Part shown: in pieces, positions 11,181 to 21,734 of the stretch
Layout: each line of letters opens with the position of its first letter
Numbering within the stretch: position 1 is the stretch's first letter
Assembly (NCBI RefSeq): GCF_028583425.1
Contig: NC_072790.1
Location: 208,546,897 to 208,610,896, forward strand
DNA length: 64,000 nt
Direction of reading: 5' to 3'
Origin: Eublepharis macularius
Lineage: Eukaryota; Chordata; Lepidosauria; Squamata; Eublepharidae
Notes under the pieces: generated by a model
The model's database searches: none
What the model was told of the DNA's origin: nothing
Seen by the model: the letters and a program-made list of their open reading frames with translations, nothing else
Translations under genes and position numbers: made by a program

Positions 11181-12511
11181 TAATAATGAACAGCAAATGC
11201 AACAATAGACAATACAGACTATATATATCAAAGCCCTGACTTAATACAATGCAGCTTTGAAAGTTCATATGCTTCCCTGTGGCTTGGAAGCTCTATGTAG
11301 TGGGATAATCCAAATCTGCACAGCAGCAACAAGAGAAAGCTTGGCTGAAATAGGCATATGTACACCCTTTGAAGATCTGCAGAGGACACTGTCAGAGCAT
11401 TGCCCCTCCTTGCATGACAACACCTTATACCAAGAAAGAGTGTTGGTCCATGTAGCTCAGTTTATGATTATCAACAGCTCTCCAATGCCTCATGCAGCGG
11501 TATTCCCCAGCTACATGAGAACCCTTAACGAGAGATACAAGAGATTGAATCTGAGGAGTCAAACCGGACATTACACTTCGCCCAAATAAAGTTATGAATA
11601 CCTATAACTGTTGTGTCCTTCTGGCTGTGCACATACAACTTTATGTAGCCTTTTCCCTTTGTCTTCTCTGTACCTATTTATTTATTTATTTAAACAAATT
11701 CTATGCTATTTATTTTACTCAAATAGGGTTTCCAAGTTGGCAAGCATCAACATATTTAAAACACTGGCTCTCTTTCCTCTCCATAGAGTTTCTGGCAATT
11801 CCTTGAGTGGTGTGTCCTCCATTTCAAGTTTTCCCCAACAGAAGTGTTAACTCTGTCATGCTGACAGCTATTTTTAATTTATTTTTCTCTTGCTGCCAGA
11901 CAGAGTGGCAGGGGCGAGTGGGGGGCTACTGGGGGGAGGGGTGGAGGTTTTCTGCAATAGCCGTGGATGTGGCAGCCCTATTGGCAAGGCAACTCTATCA
12001 CCAAAGCTTCCTTAAAGGAGAGGTGTTTGGACTTCTGAAAGACTTTTCTGAAACCAGCAGCAGTTGGGCTTTTTGTATGTGGTTAACGTCCTGGTGATGA
12101 GGGAATGCTTTTGACTTCTACATGTTACCAAAGGCCTGCTTCTGTCATGTTACTTTACCATGTAGAAATCAGTTCTTGAGCAAAGGCTCTGGAGAATAGA
12201 TCAATCTGAGGCCTAAGCTGCTAGTATCTTTTCTTCATCTCATAAACTGTTGAGTTGTGGGTTTTAAGCAGCCTGTGTGGTGTGGCAGGATTTCTCTCCT
12301 GTTCTGAGTAAGTCTGAATTTGTTGTTGCTGAAGGGGAGCGACACTTTAGGTTTGTACCTGCGTCAGCATTGTTGTTCTCCTTTGTACAACTGAAGAATT
12401 GTTTCTAGGATTTTTTCTTGTTGAGTGTTGCAAGGGAGGGGAATGCTAACAAAACCAGAATTAATTGGGTCTGTCTACTGTTGATAAGAGCACACACCAC
12501 AGCCAGTATTT
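11181..12511. other. Anonymous non-coding DNA
   Basis: Nothing convincing. The T/A-rich TATTTATTTATTTATTTAAAC at 11671-11692 may be the remains of a reversed SINE or LINE tail. Confidence 0.45.
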
Positions 12512-12592
12512 TGGGGATAATAACATACTTTGTAAACCACTCTGAGTGGATGTTATTATTATTGTTGTTGTTGTTGTTGTTATTAAATTAGG
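12512..12592 (+). repeat. SINE 3'-end fragment
   Basis: GGGGATAATAACATACTTTGTAAACCACTCTGAGTGG followed by a TTATTATTATTGTTG microsatellite matches only the tail of the SINE at 14203-14440. Confidence 0.75.
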
Positions 12593-13516
12593 GTTCCATA
12601 TGCAAGTCCCATTTACTGATCTAGCAGACTCTCCGTCACAGAGCCATGACCTGTAAGTTAGTTGTGCACCACAGCAAGTTACTCAGTCTTTTAGTTTAGC
12701 CTCTTTAGATGAACACACGTTCATCTACACGTTCTAATGTGTGTGAAAGAATATTTTACCTTCTCCACAGCTTTCGGAACTGTATCAGCTGTCAACAGAC
12801 TCTTTTTTCCTAAAGAAAACAGACCCAATGGATTTCTTGAAAGGGGAAATCAGCGATAATCTGTCTGAGATGGGCAATCAGAACTGTACTATGTCAGAGG
12901 TGAACCATCAATATATGCACAGTCTTGTACGTTAAAACTCAAACCCAGTCAAAAGCTTAACAAGGGTGCAAGCCAGAACTGAGTGGGCTTGCAGCTCTTC
13001 CCACTGACTTCTAAGGGGGCCAACTAAGAAAACTCAAGTGCTAATACTGGTCCTCTTGCTTCTCCAATGGCTGCAGGTGCTATTGCAGAGCAGAATCCTT
13101 TCCATATTAATCAGGGCAGCCAATAACAAGCCCTGGCTGCCTTACAGGGGCTCCATCCACTTTCTGAAAGCGGAGTGTTATCATTTGAAAACAAAGTACT
13201 TATCTGCATCATTTGATCTGAAATAGCAGTTTCACGCTTGCAAGTCTCAGCGCACTCATCCAGTGATGAACGTGCGTGTGCCCATCAGCCCTCCTGGATT
13301 CTCAGAGATTCTATCCAGTTATTTTTCTGCTTCAGGATCTGACTGGCAGAACCAATTCACGGGGCTGGTTTATAAATTCATAAACAGAGGATGGCATAGA
13401 TTACATTTTCACAGGCAAGTCTGTGCCTGAAAAAAAAAATCACAGATCTGAAATTGAAACTCAGCACTTGGTGAACGATGATGTTCCAATGCAGGTATAT
13501 GAATAGCAGGCAAACC
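12593..13516. other. Anonymous non-coding DNA
   Basis: No repeat, exon or RNA gene recognised. Confidence 0.45.
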
Positions 13517-13665
13517 CACAGATTTGCAGTGCAATCCTAAACAGAGTGACACTTTTCTAGAAATATGTAAGTCATAACTCAGCACTCTTACCTGGGAGTG
13601 AGCACCACTGAACATAGTGTAACTTACTTCTGAGTAGATTTACACAGGGTGGTGCTGCAAGTCTC
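13517..13665. repeat. Short palindromic dispersed repeat (ACTTACTTCTGAGTAGA family)
   Basis: GCAATCCTAAACAGAGTG..., TTACCTGGGAGTGAGCACCACTGAA and AACTTACTTCTGAGTAGATTTACACAGGG form an imperfect palindrome. Related copies lie at 22725-22790, 39845-39910, 40075-40165 and 54575-54660. Confidence 0.55.
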
Positions 13666-13789
13666 CAAATGCTGCTCATTTTCCATAAAACAAGCAACAT
13701 AATGGAGAGGTTTAGCCTCCCAAAAGATAAGCTTCTTTTTAAAAGATGTTTATTTAATTCTGTCATATATTAAGAGCATATTATCCCTG

Positions 13790-14040
13790 TGTTACCAGCT
13801 CTGCATTTGCTTTGACTTTGTTTCTGAATGTGATCCAAAGCTCTAGTGTTAACGTATAAAGCCCCTAACCATTTGGAATCCCAGCATCTATGGACTGTTT
13901 ACTACTCTTCTTCAGAGGCCCTTGTCCGGATTATTACACCTTCCAAGGTAAGGCAGGTAGTGACCAGGACAGGACTTCCTTTGTAGTGACACGGTTTCTT
14001 CTTTGGAATTCTCTCCCCTGACAGGAAACTCTCAGTGCTG
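13790..14040 (+). pseudogene. Decayed L2-type LINE C-terminal remnant
   Basis: With frameshifts, the translation gives scraps such as KALVLTYKAPNHL-like, PGLLLFFRGPCPDYY and FLLWNSLP, in the order found at the C terminus of L2 ORF2 (compare 24400-24620). This is an old, disrupted copy. Confidence 0.45.
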
Positions 14041-14202
14041 GATTCAGACGTTAGACAAATTTCTGCTTGTATGTTTTTGGCTGACTCCTCAGTTTGTTGG
14101 ATTGGTTCCAACAACGAATGGCTTATTTGTGGCTGCCCTGTTTACATTTGCTTCAACGTTTATATTGCATTGATTTTGTTGCAATTGTTTGATCCAGTGT
14201 TG

Positions 14203-14443
14203 AGCCAGTTTGGTGTAGTGGTTAAGAACGCGGGACTCTAATCTGGAGAGCCGGTTTTGATTTCCCACTCCTCCACTTGAAGCCAGCTGGGCTAGTCACG
14301 GCTCTCTGGAGTTCTCTCAGCCCCACCCTCCTCACAGGGTGTTTGTTGTGGGGATAATAATGACATACTTTGTAAACCGCTCTGAGTGGGCATTAAGTTG
14401 TCCTGAAGGGCAGTATATAAATAGAATGTTGTTGTTGTTATTG
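14203..14443 (+). mobile_element. tRNA-derived squamate SINE with L2-like tail
   Basis: GCCAGTTTGGTGTAGTGGTTAAGAACGCGGG (A-box region), TTGATTTCCC (B-box region, slightly decayed), AAGCCAGCTGGGCTAGTCACGGC, CTCACAGGGTGTTTGTTGTGGGGATAATAATG, then GTAAACCGCTCTGAGTGGGCATTAAG and TCCTGAAGGGCAGTATATAAAT with a GTT microsatellite. It is a full-length copy. Confidence 0.9.
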
Positions 14444-14520
14444 ATCATTGTGTAAGCCACTCTGAACACATTTTGGGGGGGGGCAGGGAGCAAGCTATAA
14501 ATAAAAACAAAATTCAGAAA
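14444..14520 (+). repeat. LINE/SINE tail fragment
   Basis: GTAAGCCACTCTGAACACATTTTGGGG ... CAAGCTATAAATAAAAAC is a second 3' tail of the same general type, lying directly after the SINE. Confidence 0.5.
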
Positions 14521-15190
14521 CAAATATAAACACAAATTAGAGAATCCTAACCTCTGTCATAACATAAAAACCTACTGAATTGCACAGAATGGGAGAAACC
14601 CCAGTGGGTACCTCACTATGGTATATAGAGTAAGAAATTCATATATATTGTTTTATAGTTGTTAGGCTGGGACAAGTTTAAGAATGCCCCTTCCAGGTGT
14701 GCAGTGAATGATCACCATTTGCCTGTATGAATCTTCCTTTTTAACAACAACAACAAACTATCCTGCCGAGTTTAAATCTGATGTGACGGTTCATTCATGC
14801 TTGTTATACTAACCCAAAGTTTTCATATCTAATCATGTGCAGCAGGGTGTTCAGAATGTTTCCATTGCTATCAAGTATTTCTAGCCTGCCTGCAGTCCTT
14901 ATCAACTGGTTCTCTTGAGTTTTATGTTGCTAGTAAGACTTTAGACTATCAACAGCTAATAGTTAACATGCCTTACCCAACAAGCACATAGGCTGTGCCA
15001 GGCCCTATGCACATGGCTCATCATCTGGGCTCTGAGCATCACAGGTTGACGGACACATGTGAATGAGCTACTGCAGTTACAGCACCACAGAGTAGCTGCA
15101 ACACTTATCAGCAGAGTCAGTTCACGTGACATCTGTGAAGTGTTATATAATTAGAGAACCTGTGAAATGTGATCGTCAGAGTGCTGAACG
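14521..15190. other. Anonymous non-coding DNA
   Basis: No feature recognised. Confidence 0.45.
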
Positions 15191-15365
15191 AGGAAAGGGG
15201 AGAGCCCGGTACAAATCTCAACTTAGCCATGAGACTTCCTGGGTGGCCTTGTGTTTGTCACTCCCTTTCAGCCTACCCTATCTCACAGAGATGCTGTGAG
15301 GATAAAATGGAGGTGGGAGAACCATGCACACCATCCCTGAGCTCCTTGGAGAAAGGGCAGAAGAA
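15191..15365 (+). repeat. Degenerate SINE (3' two thirds)
   Basis: CCTGGGTGGCCTTGTGTTTGTCACTC, CAGCCTACCCTATCTCACAGAGATGCTGTGAGGATAAAATGGAGG and the end TCCTTGGAGAAAGGG follow the order of the SINE family at 6131-6375, with the tRNA-like head lost. Confidence 0.65.
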
Positions 15366-15636
15366 TGTGATAAGAGATTCACATGTGTATGTGACTTTGC
15401 CCTTATTGCCTTGTTAGTTTATATCCATTCAGAACATCTGGAAGTGACTGCTGCCAGGGCCCATTTTACACATAAGCTTTTCTTACACAAAGATGACACA
15501 TTTTTTGATCTGGGATCCTTAAAGCAGCCTAGCCCATCTGGGTCATATCACTGCTGCAGTTTAATGGATGGCTGAAGCGATGCCTTTTTGGAGAAACCCA
15601 TTGCACTCATTAATACAGAGTTCCCCTAGAAATAAG

Positions 15637-16434
15637 CAGGGCCGGTGCCAGAGTTTCTGGCTACTGAGGCCAGGGGCAGCTTCAGGGCTGTTGCCGCCCC
15701 TGTGCACATACACATGCGCGCATATGCGCACGCACACCCAGACTGCTCAGTTGCCTCGCACCACCCTGGCCACCTGCCATGCCTGGCCCGCAGCTGTGTG
15801 CTAGCGGCAGCAGTACGGGGCAACTTAGAGCCGGACTAAACAAGACAAGGGTCGTGCAAGTTTTCTTGGAGGGATGGGATGGAATAATGACAGAAGAAAG
15901 CAAAGAGGAAGGGAAAGGAGAAAGCGGGAAGGACCTAAAGAAACAGCTGCACCTCAGAGTGTGTGCTTTGAATGAGCTGCTGAAGATGCAAATCCTTCTT
16001 CCAGGCACAAGCCCCCCTCCCCACCCCCGACGTGAGGGCATCCTGGGAGAGAGCAGCAGCAGCCTACCCCGGAATGGTCTTTGGGTGCCCTCATGTCCAG
16101 CAGGCTTCTGCCTAGAAGAAGGATTTGAGTCTTCAGCAGCTCATTCAAAGCACACACTCTGAGGCGCAGCTGTTTCTCTAGGTCCTTCCCGCTTTCTCCT
16201 TCCCCTTCCCCTTTGCTTTCTTCTGTCATTATTCTGTCCCATCCCCACCCCTAGTCCCCCCAAACAAGCATCACTTTTCCTCCACGCCTTTCCAGTTTGT
16301 GAGGCAACAGGCAGGAGATAGGGGGGAATGCTTGGCATGCGTGCGTCCTCCCAGCCCTCCTGCTCAGTTGCTCCACGGTGTGTGCACCCAAACCCCCTCC
16401 GGCGCCTCAGTGCCGGAGGCGATTGCCGGACCTG
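15637..16434. mobile_element. hAT-type fold-back element with perfect 8-bp target duplication
   Basis: The element begins CAGGGCCGGTGCC and ends GATTGCCGGACCTG. It is flanked by exact GAAATAAG copies at 15629-15636 and 16435-16442. The interior is a giant inverted repeat: 15872-16003 is nearly the reverse complement of 16115-16246 (for example GTGTGTGCTTTGAATGAGCT against AGCTCATTCAAAGCACACAC). The arms can therefore form a 130-bp stem. Long open frames on both strands come from this symmetry and have no family signature. Confidence 0.88.
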
Positions 16435-16748
16435 GAAATAAGCAGAGGTGGCCAAGAATCAAACATCTCATCATGACTCGCTAGGCAACCCTCAAAATCT
16501 TATTTGCATACTAGGTGAAGTTGATGCAGCATGAACAGAGCCTACTTTGTGGTGGGCCCCACTCTGTGAAACCATTTCTTCAATAAAGACCATCAAACAC
16601 AACTGTAGGTGCTTTTCTGACTACCCCCCCCAATAACTATTTGTTTAACAGGATTTTCAGTGCCATCTTAAAGCAGAGTTTCCCCTTCTAAGCCCATTTA
16701 CTTCAATAGATTTAGAAGGGTGTATTTCTGCTACAATATCAGGATTTA

Positions 16749-16764
16749 AGTCCAGTGGCATCTT
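16749..16764. repeat. Target-site duplication, left copy, of the L1 insertion
   Basis: AGTCCAGTGGCATCTT here is repeated at 19888-19903 on the other side of the L1. The last T merges with the poly(T) run. Confidence 0.88.
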
Positions 16765-19700
16765 TTTTTTTTTAAATAAATTTTATTGGATGAGGTGATA
16801 TAAAATAGTTGGTTAATACATACAACTTATCCAAACTAAACCTTTATAAATATATAACCCCACCCCTCCCCTCCCCCGATTCTCTATTGACTGCCAACAA
16901 CACTCGAACTCCCCGTTTATTCATAAAGATTATTTCACTATATTACAATTATAGTATGTTATCCATGGTAAAGATCTTAATATATATTTCCTTCGTTAAA
17001 ATCTTACTAAATGAAATTTAAAATCCCTCCAAAGACCACAATTGTCCTTTAACATCACATTTCTTTTCCAAATATTTCTTAAACTTCTTCCAGTCTTCCA
17101 GGAACGTTTCTGGATCTTGCTCTTTCAGATTCCTTGTTAGTTTGTCTATTTCGGCCATGTACAACAGCTTCCTTGTCCATTCTTCAATATTCGGTACTTC
17201 TTTTTTCCGATATTGAGCATATACAATTCTTGCTGCTACTATCATATAATACAACAATATCTTATCATTTCTATTGACCTCTTCTAAGTGTAAAGATAAT
17301 AATAACATTTCTGGATTTTTAGCAACATTATATTGTAATATCAAAGGCATTTCAGCACATATTCTAGACCAGAAGTCTCTAGCCTTTTGGCAAGTCTACC
17401 ACATATGAAATAGAGAACCTTCATGCTCCTTACATTTCCAACATTTATTCGATAACTGTTTGTTAGCTATGGCTAGTTTTTTTGGTGTTAAGTACCATCT
17501 ATACAGCATTTTATAACCATTCTCTTTAATACTGGTACAAGTTGATATTTTTAAAGTATTTTTCCATAATTGTTCCCATGCTTCCATCGCTATTTCTTTA
17601 TTACAATTTATGGCCCACTTTACCATTTGCACCGTGACTGTTTCATCTTCTGTAAAGCACTTCAATAACAACTTATACATTTTAGATATTGCTTTGCTAT
17701 TATCCCCCAATAATAGTTCCTCTAGTTCTGAATTTTTAATTCTAAAACCATTCTTTCTATATTCTGAATCAAATAAATCTTTAATTTGTCTATATTGTAA
17801 CCAACCATATTTAAATGGCAACTCCTCGTTTCGCTTGAGTTTCAACCCTTCATTTTCTAATACTGTTAATTCTTTGAGGGTAAGCCATTCCTTTCCCTGA
17901 TATTCCATATTTGGGTTGATTACTTCAGCTAGAACGATCCAAAGTGGTTTCTTTGGCTCTATAATTTCTTGTACTTGAGCCAGGTTAACAGTAGATTTCT
18001 TCTAAGGTAGTGGTGCTGAAACATTGCATCCATATTATACTTTCCATACCACATATATGCATGCCATCCAAATAACTTATTATATCCTTCCAACGTTAAT
18101 AGCTTATGATTGGTCAAAGCCACACCAAACATATCGCTTCATGGTAAAGTCTTAAATCAGGTAACTGCATTCCTCCTCTTTCCTTTGCGTCACAAAGAAC
18201 TTTCATCTTGACTCTTGGTTTCTTTCCTGCCCAGACAAATTCTGATATCTTCCTCTGCCATTTTTCAAATTGTTTCTTATCTTTCACAATTGGAATTGTT
18301 TGCATTAAAAACATCACTCTGGGCAGTACATTCATTTTAATTGTGGCAATTCGGCCTAACCACGACAAATTTAATTTATTCCATTTTATTATGTCTCTTT
18401 CAATTTGAGCCCAGAGCTTTTCGTAGTTATTCTTAAACAAGTCTATATTCTTAGCTGTCAGCTCTATCCCCAAGTATTTAGTTTTGTGTACCACTTCGCA
18501 GTTTGTTAACTCACTTAATTCTTGTTTCTTCTTAGTCATATTTTTGGTTATCATTTTTGACTTCTTTTTGTTTATGTAGAAACCTGCCAAATCTCCAAAC
18601 GCCTTTATTTTGTCCAGCAGTCTTGGCAGGGTTTGTAGAGGATCTTCCATTATAAACATCACATGGTCTGCAAATGCTCTCAATTTATAGGAGGATCCTT
18701 TTATTTGTATTCCTTTTATACTATCATCTTCTCTAATCCTCCTTAATAATACTTCTAAGACCATCACAAATAAAAGCGATGATAGTGGACATCCTTGTCT
18801 GGTTCCTTTCTTTATTTCCAACTTCTCTGTCAGGTCGTCATTAACACATATTGTTGCCCTTTGTAAGTTGTAAATTGTTTTCACTGCTTGTATAAATTCA
18901 TTGCCTAGATCCATCTTCTCCATAGTTGCGAACATAAAATCCCAGTTCAAATTGTCAAAGGCCTTCTCTGCATCTGCAAAGAATAGGCCAACTTCCTTAT
19001 CAGGTCGCTTATCATTATATTCAATAGCATTTATCACTACTCTCAAATTGTCTTTTAACTGCCTGTTTGGTAAGAATCCGGCCTGATCTTCATCTATAAA
19101 GTCCATTAACCATATTTTGAGCCTATCCGCCAGTATTCTTGCCATTATTTTGTAGTCATTGTTTATAAGCGATATGGGTCTATAGTTTTTCAACTCTGTC
19201 AAATCTTGACTTTCTTTTGGGATCAGTACAAAACTAGCTTCATTCTATGTATCTAGGAGACCCTTTCCTTGAAGCATATCATTCATTACATTTTTTAAAA
19301 TCGGTACTAGGTCCTCCTTCATTACTTTATAAAATTTAGCTGTGATCCCATCAGGTCCTGGTGCTTTCCCAATCTTAGCCAATCTTAGTCTCTGTTTCAT
19401 CTCTTCTGGTACTTTTGGTAAGCGGGCATTCTTCAAATACCCATCTATCTCTTGTACATTCACAGATTTCTTTTGGAATAATTTAGCGTAGTATTTAAAG
19501 AACGCACTCTTAATTAATTGTCAATAGAAATGTCAATAGAATCAAATCTTTTGTTGCCCAAATCATGTCAATACGTGAAAATGATAAGTGCCTTGCAGAG
19601 TAGTATGTAAATTCAGTACTTTTCGGATTTTCTTTTCTCCATACATCTTCCAAATGTTCTTGTTGAACTAATTCAAAAAAAGATTTTGGTAGCTTCCCTG

Positions 19701-19887
19701 ATTTTTTAACGGTTGTTTTTGATTTTTTGTCTAATTGCAAGTCCATTAAAATCTCCAACCAATATCATCTGATCAAATACATCCTGATCTAATTTGTTCA
19801 ATAAATCTTTAAAAAATTGGTCTTTTGCTCCATTTGGCCCAAGTCTTAGGCTGCTTCAGACCTCCATGAGTCCAAACCGGAAGTCCC
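16765..19887 (-). mobile_element. 5'-truncated L1 LINE in minus orientation
   Basis: Poly(T) at the low-coordinate end (16763-16773) is the L1 poly(A) tail on the minus strand. It is followed by a 3' UTR containing C-rich and AT-rich blocks, and then ORF2 running up to the endonuclease. The 5' end is cut inside the endonuclease domain (GDFN box near 19740). A 16-bp duplication AGTCCAGTGGCATCTT flanks the copy. About 35 bp between the endonuclease and the right duplication are unassigned filler. Without the insert the flanks rejoin as one older snapback repeat. Confidence 0.9.
17018..19880 (-). pseudogene. L1 ORF2 (endonuclease / reverse transcriptase), broken
   Basis: L1 ORF2 nicks target DNA and copies L1 RNA there. 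From 19880 downward: an endonuclease remnant with GDFN and RIDMIWATKDL (to about 19560); an apparent loss of roughly 200 residues; then VNVQEIDGYLKN and GPDGITAKFYK. An in-frame TAG sits at 19245-19247 (LLDT-stop-NEASFVLIPK). The reverse transcriptase follows at 19202-18114 with NYRPISLIN, ADAEKAFDNLNWDF and TRQGCPLSSLLF. The YxDD-equivalent box reads FADHVMF, so the second catalytic Asp is His. After a TGA near 18114 the C-terminal region continues (17908-17396) with CWKCKEHEGSLFHMWW, the Cys/His motif, and 17350-17018. Several stops and a lost catalytic residue make it dead. Confidence 0.92.
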
Positions 19888-20090
19888 AGTCCAGTGGCAT
19901 CTTAAGAGACCAACAAGACTTTAAGAGTGCAAGCTTTCAGGAGCCAGAGCTCCCTCCTTCAGACGGTCTGAAGAAGGGAACTCTGACTCTTGAAAGCTTA
20001 CACCCTGAAAATCTTGTTGGTCTCTAAGGTACCACTCAAATCCTGCTGTTCTACTGAAGACCAACATGGCTACCCACCTAAAACTTTCTG
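19888..20090. repeat. Snapback (inverted) repeat, right part, host of the L1 insertion
   Basis: Two arms face each other. AGAGACCAACAAG (19905-19917) pairs with CTTGTTGGTCTCT (20013-20025), and CAAGCTTTC...AGAGCTCCCTCCTTCAGAC pairs with GTCTGAAGAAGGGAACTCTGACTC...GAAAGCTT. The outer end reads CTGCTGTTCTACTGAAGACCAACATGGCTACCCACC. The left outer piece AGGATTTAAGTCCAGTGGCATCTT survives at 16741-16764. The family recurs at 11068-11180, 49815-49900 and 51375-51515. Confidence 0.75.
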
Positions 20091-21291
20091 CTATGGTGAT
20101 ACTGATAGTCACTGCTGAGCTTTCAGGGATCATGCAGTTTTTTAGATTAATAGATATATAATGGCCATTCCAAGTTTTAGGGACTCCTGGGTGAAATTAC
20201 TTCAAATACCCCTCCTGGTACATGCTTACAACATCCTGGAGGGAGCGGAATGTGACTTCACACTCCATCAGCACTTGTAGGCTTGAAGGATGATGATTTT
20301 TAGATGTGTTGGGTGATGCTTTGAGTAATTATAAATGAGGCAAGATACCAAATTTGTGAGAAAAGGTAAAGTTAGCACAAGTATGTTGCAAAATACAGAA
20401 GAATGGCAACAGGGTCATAAGTTATATTTCAACATTTCTCTTTGTGTATACATGTATAAAGCATAAAAACTCTGTGTGAATTGGTAACATATGGCTCCAA
20501 TTCACTAAAAGACCTGTGAAATCTGAAATTCTCACAACTTTTGCATTATGTTATCCCCAGTCCCAAGAATACTTGAACACATGAGAAAATATGCAAACAC
20601 AAAGCAATATGCTGTGAACTTAACACTGCAAAAAATTAGTTATAAAGGGAAACATCTTGCTCATTTATGTTATCTTACTATTGTAGCTTATGGTAGACAA
20701 TGGTTTTTAAGAGAGCTGAAGACAGTATGATGGTCTGTGGCATCATTTCATGAGTTGTCTGCACATGTCTCTTTGGTCTTGTTTGCACCTTTTGTCCAAC
20801 CAGGTTTTGCAGGGTTTTAGACCACCGAAAAGCCTTGTGAATTTTTTTCTACCCAATATAGTATTATGAATGAACACTATAGACAAGCCCTCTGTCACAC
20901 TATTTTCAGCTCAGCTATCTATGAGGCTTATAGTCTTTTAATAGGAAATTGATATACCTGTAGTACTTAAACAGAGAACTGCAGCAATTGTCAGTTATAA
21001 TTATGAGCATGATCCAGCCAGAGTTGAACTCTTTTTATTTCAGACTGATTAAAATGGATATGAATAGATCTGCTATATATTGTCCGACCACTGCTCCACC
21101 TTGCCCAGCTCATGGGTTGGGAACCTCATATGGGCCATGAGCCCCTAACAGCTGCATTTTGTTTTTTGCACAGTCCATGCTGCTAAGATGCATGTATAAT
21201 GAGCAAGAATGCCTTCCACTCCTCTTTCCACACATGCATACAGGAGTAGCAGGATAGAGAGGCAAGGTCACTCAGTGGTGGAGAGGATTCC
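20091..21291. other. Anonymous AT-rich non-coding DNA
   Basis: No repeat boundary or exon recognised. Confidence 0.45.
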
Positions 21292-21299
21292 TCTATGAT

Positions 21300-21734
21300 T
21301 AGGGTTGCCATCCTCCAGGTGGATATCTGCTGGAATTGCAAGAGATCTCGAAGTGATAGAGATCAGCTCTCCTGGAAAAAAAGGCTGCCTTGGAAGATGG
21401 AGTTCCCTCTCTCCCCCAAACCCCACCCTCTCCAGGCTCTTTGGTGTAGTGGTTAAGAGTGCGGGATTCTAATCTGGAAAGCTGGGTTTGATTCCCCACT
21501 CCCCCACTTGAAGCCAGCTGGGTGACCTTGGACTAGTCACAGTTCTCTGGAGCTCTCTCAGCCCCACCCACCTCACAGGGTGTTTTGTTGTGGGGATAAT
21601 AATGGCATACTTTGTAAACTGCTCTGAGTGGGCATTAAATTGTCCTGAAGGGTGGTGTATAAATCGAATGTTATTATTATTATGATTACTCCCCAAATCT
21701 CCAGGAATTTCCCAGTCTGGAACTGGCAACCCTA
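21300..21734. mobile_element. TAGGGTTGCC MITE interrupted by a SINE
   Basis: The outer element starts TAGGGTTGCCATCCTCCAGGTGG and ends CCAGTCTGGAACTGGCAACCCTA. Flanks TCTATGAT and TCTGTGAC agree at 6 of 8 bases, weakly supporting a hAT-like 8-bp duplication. Its body breaks at about 21434 (CCCACCCTCTCCAGGCTC) and resumes near 21687 (CTCCCCAAATCTCCAGGAATTTCCC). Confidence 0.8.
21435..21685 (+). mobile_element. tRNA-derived squamate SINE nested in the MITE
   Basis: TTTGGTGTAGTGGTTAAGAGTGCGGG (A box), GGGTTTGATTCC at 21484-21495 (B box), AAGCCAGCTGGGTGACCTTGG, CACCTCACAGGGTG, AAACTGCTCTGAGTGGGC, TCCTGAAGGGTGGTGTATAAAT and a TTATTATTAT tail. It is a well-preserved copy, younger than the MITE it interrupts. 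Confidence 0.9.

Noticed and set aside
15682..16455. Mirror-image open frames of about 100-127 codons
   Set aside because: The same peptide phrase (ALNELLK) appears on both strands because the element is a fold-back; it is not a gene.
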